Numbered from the stretch's first letter, positions 15,735 through 25,006 are shown. The stretch: DNA of 64,000 nucleotides from Marinobacter sp. SS21 (GCF_028369065.1 NZ_JAQNDA010000006.1:1-64000), one strand, 5' to 3'. Notes: a model not told the origin generated them from the letters alone. Made by a program: numbers and translations.

Positions 15735-15762
15735 AGTCCTGGGCCGTGACACGGCCAGGACT
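15735..15762 (+). terminator. Strong hairpin after the GlxA-type gene
   Basis: AGTCCTGG pairs with CCAGGACT, with a further CCGTG/CACGG stem inside. It is 3 bp after the stop codon. No T run follows, so it may be an mRNA-end stabiliser rather than a full intrinsic terminator. Confidence 0.45.
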
Positions 15763-15880
15763 CATCGGTACAAGAGGGTGGCGACCGACCGGGCTTCCGC
15801 TATTCTCAAGGTCTGGCCCGGGCGATTGGCACGGCTGGCCCGCCGCATTGAATCGCCCGCTCTCATTGAATGGAGGCACG

Positions 15881-17674
15881 ATGAACCCGGCTAATGATTT
15901 CCGACTGGCTCCCGGGCTCCGCTATGGATTGATCCTGCTGGCGTTGTGCCAGGGCTTTGCCCTCTATTTCCTGCACCTGGCGGTGGATCACGATGTCTGG
16001 CCCGCCACCGATGCCCGCTGGATGTTCCTGTTCTACAGTCTCGCCATTGGCGTGCCGCTGTTCTACTACCTGGGCCTGGAGCGCTGGGACGACCGTCGCA
16101 ATGTCCGGGTGCTGGTGCCGCTGCTGGTGTTGCTGGGCGGGGTGGGCTGGCATCTGGGCTGGCTGAGCTGGGCGGGGGGGCTGCCGCTGCCCAGGGACCC
16201 CTTTTTCAGCTTTGCCCTCGCCGTCAGTATCGGTGTCGTGTTGTTTATCCTGGCGCTGTATTTCCGGGTCTGGAGCATCAATGGTCAGGCTCGGTTCGAG
16301 TACCGCCAGCTGCTGGCGCTGTCCTGGCAGAACGCCCTGACCCTGGCCCAGCTGTGGCTGTTCCTGATGGTGTTCTGGGGGCTGCTGTTCTTGTGGTCCG
16401 GGCTGTTCAAGGTGATCGGCATCGAGTTTTTTGACCAGCTGTTTGAAGAGCCGCTGTTTGTCTATCCGGTCACCGCCCTGGTCGGCGGCTGGGGCCTGGT
16501 GCTGGTGCGCGAACGCATCCGCCTGATCGCCACCGTGCAGGCCATGTGCGAGGCACTGATCCGGGCCTTGCTGCCGTTGGCCGCGCTGATCATGGTGCTG
16601 TTTCTGGCGGCCTTGCCGTTCACCGGGCTGGAGAAGATTTGGCAGACCGGGCAGGCGGCGTTGCTGATGATGTGGCTGGCCCTGGTGGTGCTGTTTTTCT
16701 TCAATGCCGCCGTGGCGGATCGCCCGGACCCCCCGCCTTACCCGGCCTGGTTGTGGGCTGGGGTACTGCTGGCGATGGCATTGTTACCGCTGTTGTCCCT
16801 GCTGGCCGCCTGGGCTCTGGGGCTGCGCATCGGCCAGTACGGGGTGACGGTGGATCGGCTGTGGGCGGCCACCCTCCAGTTGCTGATTGCCGGGTTTACC
16901 GTAAGTTACGCCGTGCTGGTGATCTGGAAACGGCAACGGGCCGCAGTCGCCATCCAGGGTGCTAACAAGGGCATGGCGTGGATGGTGGCGGCGGTGCTGG
17001 TGCTGGTCAACACGCCGCTGGCGGACATGCGGGCCTGGGCCGCCGCCAGCCAGGGCAAACGGCTGGAGGCCGGCGCGGTCAGCGCCGAGGAGTTCGACTA
17101 CGCCTATCTGCGCTTCGAGCTCGGTGCCTACGGCGTGCGCGAACTGCGGCGGCTGCGGGACACCGAGCTGGCGGGCCGTAACACCCTGATGGCCGATCGT
17201 ATCGATGCCATCCTCAAGCAGACCCAGCGCGGGCTGCGGATTGCCGCGGTTAACGTTGGCGATCTTGCTGCGGTTGCCGACATGTTTGTCGTCGTCCCGG
17301 AGGGCACCAAGGTGCCCGATGGGCTGCTGCGCCAGATTGCGCGGGAAGAGCTGGCTTGTCTGAGTATTCCCAAACACTGCACGGTGATCCGGGCCCAGCC
17401 AGACCCGGATTCCGCGTACTGGCTGGTGGCCACGCAGCCGCTGGCACGCTACGTGTCGGGGCCGGTCTATCTCAATCCGGCATCGGGGCCAATCCGGCTG
17501 GGGCGGTTCTCAAGCCCGGGCTGCCTGGATGACCAGCCTCTGGGAGTGCGTGGTGACGAGCCACTGCAGCCGGTGGGCCGACACCGGGACGTGTTGACCG
17601 ATGGCAAGTGCTTCTTCCTGATCAGTCCCGACAAAGACTACCTGCAGGGCCTGCTCTCGGCGCCGGCGGATTAG
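15881..17674 (+). CDS. DUF4153 family integral membrane protein
   Basis: 597 residues from the ATG after GGAGG (an upstream extension in the same frame has no start support). There are about 12 hydrophobic segments in the first 390 residues (for example YGLILLALCQGFALYFLHLA), then a soluble C-terminal region with RFELGAYGVRELRRL and few membrane segments. This matches DUF4153, a family of unknown function in the inner membrane of gammaproteobacteria. Transcribed alone. Confidence 0.8.
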   Translation: MNPANDFRLAPGLRYGLILLALCQGFALYFLHLAVDHDVWPATDARWMFLFYSLAIGVPLFYYLGLERWDDRRNVRVLVPLLVLLGGVGWHLGWLSWAGGLPLPRDPFFSFALAVSIGVVLFILALYFRVWSINGQARFEYRQLLALSWQNALTLAQLWLFLMVFWGLLFLWSGLFKVIGIEFFDQLFEEPLFVYPVTALVGGWGLVLVRERIRLIATVQAMCEALIRALLPLAALIMVLFLAALPFTGLEKIWQTGQAALLMMWLALVVLFFFNAAVADRPDPPPYPAWLWAGVLLAMALLPLLSLLAAWALGLRIGQYGVTVDRLWAATLQLLIAGFTVSYAVLVIWKRQRAAVAIQGANKGMAWMVAAVLVLVNTPLADMRAWAAASQGKRLEAGAVSAEEFDYAYLRFELGAYGVRELRRLRDTELAGRNTLMADRIDAILKQTQRGLRIAAVNVGDLAAVADMFVVVPEGTKVPDGLLRQIAREELACLSIPKHCTVIRAQPDPDSAYWLVATQPLARYVSGPVYLNPASGPIRLGRFSSPGCLDDQPLGVRGDEPLQPVGRHRDVLTDGKCFFLISPDKDYLQGLLSAPAD

Positions 17675-17818
17675 CCGCGGCCGTCGCTGCATCCGTTCCG
17701 CCTTCGCTGTTCGGGTGCTAGCGGGCCTGCAAAAGCGAGGTTGCGTACGGTTTGCGGCCAATGGACTAATCTGTAGACATCCCATACACCCTCGTGTGTT
17801 GCTGAACAGGACAGGGCA

Positions 17819-18457
17819 ATGCAGCAGATCCAACCCGATCTCTGGCAAACGGAGCTGGAAAACCCCGCGCCTGGCCTCACCACGCACGCCTATTTGCTGA
17901 CCCGCAAGGAAGGCAATGTGTTGTTCTACAATACCGGGCACGCCTACGAGCTGGACCGCATGGCCCAGCTCGGTGGTGTCGAGCGCCAGTACCTCAGCCA
18001 CCGGGACGAGTTGGGGGATTCCATCAACCTCATCCGTCGCCGCTTCAACGCCCACCTGGGTGGCCACGTCGCCGAGCTGAGTGACTTCGCCCGGGTCTGT
18101 CGCCCGGACATCCTGTTTGACGAGCGGGACATGCACATGGGCAATATCGAGGTGATCCCGACTCCGGGACACAGCCCCGGCAGTACCTGTTTCTATGTGG
18201 AATCGGTCACCGGCAAGCGTTATCTGTTCACCGGGGATACCCTCTATCTGGCCGATGGCGACGAGTGGCGGGCCGGTTTCATCAAGGGCATCAGCAACCG
18301 GGAGGCGCTGTTGGCAAGCCTTGCAGTCCTGCGGCAATTAGCGCCGCATTTGGTGATCTCCAGTGCCTTTACCGGGCCTGCCGGCTATCAGGCCATGACT
18401 CCGCGGGACTGGCCGCACCAGGTGGATCGGGCTGTGGCCGGATTAACGGGCGGCTAA
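17819..18457 (+). CDS. Metallo-beta-lactamase-fold protein with degenerate metal site
   Basis: 212 residues. The fold is shown by the N-terminal strand pair (LWQTELENPAPGLTTHAYLL), HSPGSTCFYV and FTGDTLY. The classic HxHxDH is replaced by YLSHRDELGD, so the usual dinuclear zinc site is incomplete. Related proteins with HRDE are probably hydrolases or non-metal binders, and I cannot give a substrate. The end overlaps the convergent DUF2182 gene by 4 bp. Confidence 0.75.
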   Translation: MQQIQPDLWQTELENPAPGLTTHAYLLTRKEGNVLFYNTGHAYELDRMAQLGGVERQYLSHRDELGDSINLIRRRFNAHLGGHVAELSDFARVCRPDILFDERDMHMGNIEVIPTPGHSPGSTCFYVESVTGKRYLFTGDTLYLADGDEWRAGFIKGISNREALLASLAVLRQLAPHLVISSAFTGPAGYQAMTPRDWPHQVDRAVAGLTGG

Positions 18458-19227
18458 CCCCACACCAGCAACCCGACGCCCAGTGCCATGGCCAGGCTGC
18501 CCAGCGCCCTGGCCAGGAGCGGCCCGCCGGGCAGGAGCTTTTCCAGCAGCACCAGAACGGCGATCAGCGCAATCAACGCCAGATCCATGATGCCGCCCAC
18601 AAACAACAGCGCCATCAGCAGCAGACAGCAGCCCACGCAGTAGCCGCCGTGCTCCAGCCCCATGCGCCAGGCGCCGCCAACCCCGGGGCGCCAGCGCTGG
18701 GTGATAAACGCCAACGGACCACGGCAGCGGCGAAGGCAGGCCTCTTTCAGGGGCGACCACTGGTACAGTCCGACCAGTATCAGCACCAAGCCGCTGAACA
18801 CGACGTTCTGGCTCTTCATCATTGGCGTCAGCACCGCCAGTTCTTCCAGCCACCATTGTGCGGTTGTGGCCACCAGGCTGAAACCGAACCAGGCGGTCAG
18901 GTAGCCGGCGACAAACAACCCGGTGCCGAGGGCGACATGGGGCACCCGGTTGTACCGGGCGACACGGCGATAGAGCAGGATCATGGGGGTTGCGCTGGGC
19001 ACCATCATGCCCACCATCATGATGGCCCACATCAGGAACATCATGAAGAAGTAGGCCGGTGTCCAGGTCTGGAACGCCATCAGCTCACTCATGGGCAGAT
19101 GGCGCATATCGATGGCCAGGTCCACCAGATACCACCAGCACAGCGCGGTAATCGCCGCCAGGGCAAACAGCGTGGTTGCGGTATCCGGTGACAGCAGGTG
19201 CTGAGGCTGGCCGTGCGGTGTCTTCAT
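18454..19227 (-). CDS. DUF2182 predicted metal-binding integral membrane protein
   Basis: 257 residues, about six to seven membrane segments, with the family's Met/Trp-rich helix FFMMFLMWAIMMVGMMVPSA and the Cys-rich HGGYCVGCCLLLMALLFV. Cys and Met clusters in membrane segments suggest metal binding, but the function is unproven. The start is 10 bp after the stop of the upstream DUF1326 gene, so they form an operon, a pairing seen in other proteobacteria. Confidence 0.85.
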   Translation of the reverse strand: MKTPHGQPQHLLSPDTATTLFALAAITALCWWYLVDLAIDMRHLPMSELMAFQTWTPAYFFMMFLMWAIMMVGMMVPSATPMILLYRRVARYNRVPHVALGTGLFVAGYLTAWFGFSLVATTAQWWLEELAVLTPMMKSQNVVFSGLVLILVGLYQWSPLKEACLRRCRGPLAFITQRWRPGVGGAWRMGLEHGGYCVGCCLLLMALLFVGGIMDLALIALIAVLVLLEKLLPGGPLLARALGSLAMALGVGLLVWG

Positions 19228-19237
19228 CCGGCGGACC

Positions 19238-19873
19238 TTAGTGATGAACGCCCTGCGGTCCGATGTCCAGATGCGTCATGTGGCAGTGGGTGCCGGTCAG
19301 CTCCAGGGGAATGTCCTTGTGCGCCCGGGTGCTGCCGTCGGCCACTTCCGCCACCGCGTATTCGAAGCCGTGGGGCAGATCGATCCGTGCCCGGTGCTCC
19401 TCGCCGGTGACCGGGTTGACAATGGGCTTGCCGCTGGCCTCGATCAGGTCGGCGACCTTGACCGTGGCTTGGCGGTTTTCCACATTGCCCTCGATCTCGA
19501 TGGGACAGAACACCGGATCGTGCATCTTGGTCAGGGTGCTGGCAAACACGTTGAAGAACGTCGCCCCGGGCTCGGAGGTCTCGCCGGAGAGGATTGCCAG
19601 CAGGGCTTCCCGTTGCTGGTCGTCGGCACGCTCGTCGATGAAGGCCTGGGCCTGGCCATCGCCCTGATGAATCGCCCCGGGCCACTTCAGGGTCATGGCG
19701 AAGGCCAGCCCGTCGAGCCGGGTATCGCCAAAATAGCCTTGCTCGATCTTGATGGCACCGAGCGCCTGGCAGTTGCCGTGAGTGGGCAGGGAATTGAATT
19801 GGCAGGGACAGCCGAAATCGCAGTTACAGTTAACGAATTCAAAGCCCTGGATACGCCAGTCTACCTTGTTCAT
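19238..19873 (-). CDS. DUF1326 family protein
   Basis: 211 residues. The Cys-rich N-terminus FEFVNCNCDFGCPCQF is diagnostic of DUF1326, and HCHMTHLDIG sits at the end. The Cys/His clusters suggest a metal- or sulfur-binding soluble partner of DUF2182 (inference). GGGAGACCGACC lies before the ATG. First gene of the two-gene operon; a MITE lies 35 bp upstream of its start and could carry or disturb its promoter. Confidence 0.85.
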   Translation of the reverse strand: MNKVDWRIQGFEFVNCNCDFGCPCQFNSLPTHGNCQALGAIKIEQGYFGDTRLDGLAFAMTLKWPGAIHQGDGQAQAFIDERADDQQREALLAILSGETSEPGATFFNVFASTLTKMHDPVFCPIEIEGNVENRQATVKVADLIEASGKPIVNPVTGEEHRARIDLPHGFEYAVAEVADGSTRAHKDIPLELTGTHCHMTHLDIGPQGVHH

Positions 19874-19907
19874 GGTCGGTCTCCCTAACGTGCGGAAAGG
19901 GTGTTAA

Positions 19908-20170
19908 GGAGCCTCTGAATAACTCCGGATCATCTCTGGCGTTCAGAGCCATTCACAATCAAGGCGCGACTTTGAAGGAATGTCTGGACCTTGCAAAAAG
20001 TCGTAACGCGGAGTGTGGATGGCTCTGAATGCCCCGAAGGGCGAGCTCTGAAAGCTGCATCTGCGGCGTTGCGGCTCTTGCCAAGGGCTACGACCATTGG
20101 CGGCGAACCGCGCCTTGCAGCTACAGCTTTCAGAGCTCGCAGAGACGATTCGGAGTTATTCAGAGGCTCC
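19908..20170. mobile_element. 263-bp MITE, copy 2, full length, inverted relative to copy 1
   Basis: Same length as 9870-10132 and alignable along all of it after reverse complementation. The ends are GGAGCCTCTGAATAACTCCG and its complement GAGTTATTCAGAGGCTCC. Flanks are TTAA and TGAA, so the target duplication is imperfect or absent. It lies between the DUF1326 promoter and the end of the PA2778-type gene. Confidence 0.85.
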
Positions 20171-20291
20171 TGAACAGTATAGCCAGTGGGCTCCTGGCGC
20201 CGGCGGCTCCGGCGCCGGTTGTTTAGACCTATGTTGCGCAAGAAATCTTTACATATTCGTTTTGAACAGGATGGTCAGAATCGGCAGGGGA

Positions 20292-21260
20292 TTAGTCGGG
20301 CAGGGGGCATTGCAGCTGAGGGCATTGGGTGGGTTGCGTGCCGGTGGGGGTGGCACTGGCGGCCGGGAAGCGTCCGGGTTGCAGGTGGTGGGCACAGCGG
20401 GCGGCGGTGCGGGCCGATATGGGACAGTCCACTTTGGCCAGCGCCTCGGCCAGGTTGTTCCAGCCGGCCGCCAGCTCGGGGAAGCGGCGGGTCAGGGCTA
20501 GGTAGTGCTCACTGGCCTGCTGCCAGCGTTGCTGTTGCCAGGCCACATTGCCCAGCCCCAGCCGGGCGGCGGGCTGGTCTGGCCAACGTACGACGGCAGC
20601 CTGGTAGGCCTGTGCCGCCGCCTGCAGCTGTCCGGTCACTTCCAGGTCGTGGGCGGCGCCCAGAAACGGCAGAGGCTCGGCGGTGGCCGGCAGCTGTGCC
20701 GGCGGCAACAGGGTACGGGCCCAGTGCTCGGCCCGGGCCCAGCTGTTCTGGAACGCCGCCAGCGGCTGCCGGTAGTAGGCCCGGGTGCCGGAATGCAGGA
20801 TCAGTTCCTGGCGCTGGGCGTCAAAGCCGATCACCACGGCAAAGTGCCACTGGGGCCACCAGCCGAACCTCAGGTTCTGCAGCACCAGCACCGGGTGCCC
20901 GGCGTCCAGTTCCGTCAGCAGGGCGGACAGTTCGGGCGCCAGCGGGTAGGCCAGCAGGCCGAGCTGCCGGCCGGCGGCGACCATCTCGATTTGGAGCGAG
21001 CCCTGGCGTTCAGGGAGATACACCCGCTTGACCAGGTCGTCCGGATGCACCGCGATGCCCTGGGCATTGAGCATCATCGCCAGCGCCGCGGGCCCGCACT
21101 GGTATCGTTCCTGGGGATGAAACGGCACATCGGCCAGCAGCACCGGCTCCTGGCCAGAGGGCGGGAATGCCTCCGGCCAGGGCGGTTGGCTGGCACAGCC
21201 GGACAGCAGCAGTGCCAGCACCGCCAGGGTGGCCGTCAGGGCCAGACGTCGGTGCACCAT
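20292..21260 (-). CDS. PA2778-family C39-like cysteine peptidase lipoprotein with TPRs
   Basis: 322 residues. The lipoprotein signal ends LLLSGC. A C39-like papain-fold domain follows: ERYQCGPAALAMMLNAQG holds the Cys, and WHFAVVIGFD the His. From about 210 on there are TPR units (LEVTGQLQAAAQAYQAAVVR, ARLGLGNVAWQQQRWQQASE). This is the PA2778 family, always linked with a PA2779 partner. It probably handles an exported or periplasmic peptide, but the substrate is unknown. It begins 6 bp after the PA2779 stop. Confidence 0.85.
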   Translation of the reverse strand: MVHRRLALTATLAVLALLLSGCASQPPWPEAFPPSGQEPVLLADVPFHPQERYQCGPAALAMMLNAQGIAVHPDDLVKRVYLPERQGSLQIEMVAAGRQLGLLAYPLAPELSALLTELDAGHPVLVLQNLRFGWWPQWHFAVVIGFDAQRQELILHSGTRAYYRQPLAAFQNSWARAEHWARTLLPPAQLPATAEPLPFLGAAHDLEVTGQLQAAAQAYQAAVVRWPDQPAARLGLGNVAWQQQRWQQASEHYLALTRRFPELAAGWNNLAEALAKVDCPISARTAARCAHHLQPGRFPAASATPTGTQPTQCPQLQCPLPD

Positions 21261-21266
21261 GGCTCG

Positions 21267-21668
21267 TTAGCGGATGCAGTTGACGAAGCTGAAAATGTCG
21301 GTGGCACAGAGCATGTCGGTCACGATAAACACCAGCAGGAACAGCACGATGATGCCCACCACCCCTTCGCCCGCCGGGGCCTCGGCCAGCTGGGTCTTGA
21401 ACGAGGCCAGCTCTGCCGGAGTCAGGCTCTGGATGCGGTCGCGAACCTGATCGTCGCTGACCCCCAGGTCGGCCAGGGTTTGTTGCACTTCGTCTTGCGC
21501 CAGCAGGTTGAGCAGCTCCTGGCGGTCGAGGTCGGCACGCTGCTCGGTCAACAGATCACCGGTACCGACAATGGCCGCGGAAGCCGGCAAGGCAGCCAGC
21601 GAACACAACATCATCATCACAACCATCACCGAAGCGACGGGGCGCAACAGGGTTCTGGAACCGAACAT
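21267..21668 (-). CDS. PA2779 family small exported protein
   Basis: 133 residues from the ATG after AAAGGAGTTTTGTG. Signal peptide (VMVVMMMLCSLAALPASA), a helical charged middle (LDRQELLNLLAQDEVQQTLADL) and a C-terminal membrane helix (GVVGIIVLFLLVFIVTDML). PA2779 proteins occur only beside PA2778 C39-like peptidases; this protein may be the substrate or anchor of the peptidase (inference). Confidence 0.8.
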   Translation of the reverse strand: MFGSRTLLRPVASVMVVMMMLCSLAALPASAAIVGTGDLLTEQRADLDRQELLNLLAQDEVQQTLADLGVSDDQVRDRIQSLTPAELASFKTQLAEAPAGEGVVGIIVLFLLVFIVTDMLCATDIFSFVNCIR

Positions 21669-21767
21669 CACAAAACTCCTTTGATTTGTTAGATCGAACC
21701 GGCGCGGGCCGGCGACGACGGCAGTGGCAACCGCCATGGTGTTAGTAATAACAACAGTGTAGCGCTT

Positions 21768-22086
21768 TTGGCGTTAACGGAACCTCGGCCGGTGGGTTAC
21801 CGGTTGGTAATTTGCTCGCGGCGCACCGCCACGGTGCAAGTTTTTGCTGGCGAGAGACCGTCCGGGAGGGATCAGCATCGCATCAGCCACTGGACGTACC
21901 GGCCCTGCACCGACAACTGCAGCAGGTCCAGGTGCGAGCGGAGTTTGCAACGCCGTTGGTACCGCACAGCCAGGCGAGCGATCGCACCACCTACCTGCAA
22001 CGACCCGACGGTTGGATGAGGCCTCGCGGCAGCGACTGGTGCTGCAAACCTCGAACACCCTGCCGGCATCGACAATTTCCTGTTGA
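21768..22086 (+). pseudogene. Ethanolamine ammonia-lyase small subunit (eutC) remnant
   Basis: One frame gives GTSAGGLPVGNLLAAHRHGA, a gap of low similarity, then HQPLDVPALHRQL and SQASDRTTYLQRPD. A one- or two-base shift continues as RRLDEASRQRLVLQTSN. This resembles the EutC N-terminus (GRTGTSLPT, LAHARARDAV, then adRxxYLrRPDLGRrLd). No start codon, frameshifts and only the first third of the subunit remain. No eutB or other eut gene is nearby. The call rests on motif recall. Confidence 0.5.
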
Positions 22087-22209
22087 AGTGACCGTGGCCC
22101 GGGACCGTGCCACCAAAGTCGTTTTGCCAGTGTCGGGACTTCGTGGTTTGATGGCGGGTCAATGCCGATAACCGTGAACAGTTGCCAACACACCGCAGGA
22201 ACCCGAACC

Positions 22210-22602
22210 ATGTTCCATTACCAGATCGAACCCCGGTTCAACGACACCGATGCCCTTGGCCACATCAGCAACACCGCCTATCCGGTGTGGTTCGAGCAGG
22301 CCCGTACGCCGGTGTTCGAGTTGCTCCACCCCTCGCTGGACGTCAAAACCTGGCCCATCATCCTCGCGCGCGTTGAGCTGGACCTGAAGGCCCAGAGCTA
22401 CTGGGGCAAGCCCATCGACATCGAAACCACCATTGGCAAGGTGGGCAACTCCTCCTGCCAGGTGGTGCAGCGGGCCTTCCAGGACGGCAAGGAAGTGGCC
22501 GCCGGGGTGGCGGTGCTGATCTACTTTGACTACCAGGCCGAGAAATCGATGCCGATCCCGGACGCCATCCGGGCTCGCCTGGCGGAACACCAGTCGGCTT
22601 AG
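22210..22602 (+). CDS. Hotdog-fold acyl-CoA thioesterase (4HBT type)
   Basis: 130 residues from the ATG after GCAGGAAC. IEPRFNDTDALGHISNTAYPVWFEQART carries the family's catalytic Asp (DTDALGH) and nearby conserved Asn. VQRAFQDGKEVAAGVAVLIYFD is the central strand pair. Hydrolyses acyl-CoA thioesters in the cytoplasm; chain-length preference unknown. Confidence 0.9.
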   Translation: MFHYQIEPRFNDTDALGHISNTAYPVWFEQARTPVFELLHPSLDVKTWPIILARVELDLKAQSYWGKPIDIETTIGKVGNSSCQVVQRAFQDGKEVAAGVAVLIYFDYQAEKSMPIPDAIRARLAEHQSA

Positions 22603-22705
22603 AAAGCGAAGGTAAATATCGGATGAACTGTATGAATTGTATGAATTGTCTTTAAATTCGGCTAACGTCGGCGATCTCCAGATAAAATATTAGCGAGGTA
22701 CGTTC

Positions 22706-23131
22706 ATGTCGGTATCCAGTCCGATTCTTGCTCCCGTCGTCGCCCTGGTCGCCTGGTCCCTGGTGATGTGGCTGTGGATGTATGTGACCCGGCTGCCGGC
22801 GATGAAACAGGCGCACATGGTGCCGGATCCCCAGGCGCCCCGGGGCGAGCAGATGAACCAGTTGCCTGCTAAGGTGCGCTGGAAGGCAGACAACTACAAC
22901 CATCTGATGGAGCAGCCGACGATCTTCTACGCCCTTGCCCTGACCCTGGCGCTGCTGGGTGAAGGCACCGGCACGAACCTGGTCCTGGCCTGGGCGTACG
23001 TGGGCCTGCGGGTAGTGCATAGCCTGGTGCAGGCATTGGTGAACAAGATCGAGGTGCGCTTCCTGATCTTTGCGGTGTCGTCGCTGATGCTGGTGGGCCT
23101 GACGGTCAACGCCGCCCGCGCCGTATTCTGA
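22706..23131 (+). CDS. MAPEG-family membrane protein
   Basis: 141 residues with four membrane helices (SSPILAPVVALVAWSLVMWL at the start). NYNHLMEQPTIFYALAL and LGLRVVHSLVQ-type segments (AYVGLRVVHSLVQALVN) match the MAPEG family of membrane glutathione- and eicosanoid-metabolism proteins. The bacterial role is not established. GCGAGG precedes the ATG. Confidence 0.85.
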   Translation: MSVSSPILAPVVALVAWSLVMWLWMYVTRLPAMKQAHMVPDPQAPRGEQMNQLPAKVRWKADNYNHLMEQPTIFYALALTLALLGEGTGTNLVLAWAYVGLRVVHSLVQALVNKIEVRFLIFAVSSLMLVGLTVNAARAVF

Positions 23132-23203
23132 GGCTTGTCGCGGTCACCCGGTCTGGATCACCATGGGGGTGAGCCAGCGCGGCTCGCCACCCGGAATTCC
23201 GCC

Positions 23204-23572
23204 ATGGGCAATAAACCGACGTTAACCGTCTACTACGATGGCGCCTGTCCCCGCTGCGTCGAGGACCGGGACTGGTACCGGCGCCGGGCCGGCGTGACCG
23301 GTGACGATGTGGTCTGGTTCGACATCACCGGCCGCGAGGCCGAACTGCAGGCGGCGGGGGTGGACCCTGAACTCGCGTTGCGTCAACTGCATGTGCGGGA
23401 CGCCGCCGGCCGGCTCCATCGGGAGCTGGACGCCTACATTCTGTTGCTGGCCCGCCTGCCCCGGTACCGGGCGCTGGCGCGGCTGATGGGCCTGCCGGTT
23501 ATTCGCCCGCTGTTGTCCTGGCTCTACCGGAACTGGGTACTGCGGCGGTTGAAAATTTCTGGCCGGATCTAA
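23204..23572 (+). CDS. DCC-family (DUF393) thiol-disulfide protein
   Basis: 122 residues. LTVYYDGACPRCVEDRDWY holds the DGxCPxC motif of the family, a thioredoxin-like redox site. The C-terminus RPLLSWLYRNWVLRRLK is typical. I chose the ATG at 23204 because homology begins just after it. It follows the MAPEG gene by 72 bp, so the two may be co-transcribed. Confidence 0.85.
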   Translation: MGNKPTLTVYYDGACPRCVEDRDWYRRRAGVTGDDVVWFDITGREAELQAAGVDPELALRQLHVRDAAGRLHRELDAYILLLARLPRYRALARLMGLPVIRPLLSWLYRNWVLRRLKISGRI

Positions 23573-23731
23573 AACTGCTCTCTGATTCCCAAACGATCTA
23601 AGGACTTCGCAAGCCCCGGCGGGCTCTGGCCTTGCGGCCCGTTCATGCTTGTCGCCGGCGGTTGCTGTCGGCGCGCTCCTGAGCTACCCCTGTAGGGTGA
23701 GCAGAACCCTTTTTAGCCAGGAGGCTTGCGT

Positions 23732-25006
23732 ATGGCACAGTATCAGGCAACACCCGACGAACCGGGAACCCGTTGGCAAACCCGGCCGCGCAATCCCGAC
23801 AAGGGCTACGTCGCCTTGCTGGGATGGTGCCTGAACGCGGTGGAAGCCGCGGAAAACTTTGATCGGCGCTATGTGGTGGTGGCGCCGGACTGGGCCGAGG
23901 CCTACTGCCAGGAACACGGCATTCCTTACGTGTCCTGGAATTTCGAGCGGCTCAACGACCGCTCGCTGGAAATCGCAACCACCCTCAAGGACATGGGCGT
24001 CAATGTCGCCATTCCGCTGTTCGAGGAGACGGTGGAATGGGCCGGCGCCATCAACTCGGTGCTGCTCAATAACCCCCGCCTGCTGGGCCAGGCCATGCTG
24101 CTGCGGGACAAGGCACTGATGAAGCGGCGGGCCCAGCTGGGGGGCATTCGGGTGGGCATCTTCGAGGAGGCTCACGACAAGGAAGACGTCATCCGCTTTC
24201 TCAAACGGGTCAACCAGACCCTGCTCAAGCTCGACGGCGATCCCAACGACCCCATTCACCTCAAGGCCTTCGACAAGGCCGGCTGCCTCGGCCACCGGGT
24301 GATTCGCACTCCGGATGAGGTGGATTCCATCCCCGACGAGGAGTTCCCGGTGTTGATGGAATCCCACCTCGATGGCTGGGAGTTTGCGGTCGAGGCCTGG
24401 ATTCACCAGGGCAAGATCCGTTTTCTCAATATTTCCGAGTACGTCACCCTGGGTTACTCGGTGTTTGTGCCGGCGACCCCGGAGCTGGAGCAATACCGGT
24501 CCCAGATCCGGGCCCAGATCGAGAAGCTGATCAAGGCCTTCGACATCGAGTTCGGCTTTGTCCATCCCGAGTACTTCGTCACCAGCGATGGCGAGATGTA
24601 TTTCGGCGAGGTGGCGTACCGGCCGCCCGGGTTCAAGGTGTTCGAGCTGCTGGAACGAGCTTACGGCTTCAACGCCTACCAGGGGCTGATCCTGGCATTC
24701 GATCCGACCACCACGGAGGAGGAAATCACCGCCTTCTTCCCCAGGGAGGTGGTGGATGCCAAGGGCCATGCCGGCTGTTTCGGGGTCTATCCGCGTCGGC
24801 GGGTGGTGAGCCGGTTGGAGCTGCCGGAGGAGACCGAGGACCACGACTACTTCGAGTCCCACGAACTGACGCCGCCACTGGAGGAAACCGTGACCAAGCG
24901 CACCGCCTTCGGCACCCACTGGGGTCTGGTGTATTTCTTCGGCGACGACCCCCACGTGATGAGGGACCTGCTCAAGCGCCAGGAGGAGCTGGATTTCTAT
25001 GTATAA
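23732..25006 (+). CDS. ATP-grasp carboxylate-amine ligase-like protein
   Basis: 424 residues after AGGAGG. N-terminal Rossmann-like region (KGYVALLGWCLNAVEAAENF), then an ATP-grasp core: VLLNNPRLLGQAMLLRDKAL (substrate/lid entry), FPVLMESHLDGWEFAVEAW (nucleotide-binding strand) and FVHPEYFVTSDGEMYFGEVA followed by YRPPG (metal-binding Glu and Arg near the end). ATP-grasp enzymes activate a carboxylate as acyl-phosphate and join it to an amine or thiol. Substrate unknown. Directly followed, 78 bp later, by a large papain-like protein that has its own strong ribosome site, so the two probably work together. Confidence 0.8.
   Translation: MAQYQATPDEPGTRWQTRPRNPDKGYVALLGWCLNAVEAAENFDRRYVVVAPDWAEAYCQEHGIPYVSWNFERLNDRSLEIATTLKDMGVNVAIPLFEETVEWAGAINSVLLNNPRLLGQAMLLRDKALMKRRAQLGGIRVGIFEEAHDKEDVIRFLKRVNQTLLKLDGDPNDPIHLKAFDKAGCLGHRVIRTPDEVDSIPDEEFPVLMESHLDGWEFAVEAWIHQGKIRFLNISEYVTLGYSVFVPATPELEQYRSQIRAQIEKLIKAFDIEFGFVHPEYFVTSDGEMYFGEVAYRPPGFKVFELLERAYGFNAYQGLILAFDPTTTEEEITAFFPREVVDAKGHAGCFGVYPRRRVVSRLELPEETEDHDYFESHELTPPLEETVTKRTAFGTHWGLVYFFGDDPHVMRDLLKRQEELDFYV

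Noticed and set aside
17819..18457. Metallo-beta-lactamase resistance enzyme
   Set aside because: Lacks the HxHxDH zinc motif and a signal peptide, so antibiotic resistance is not supported.
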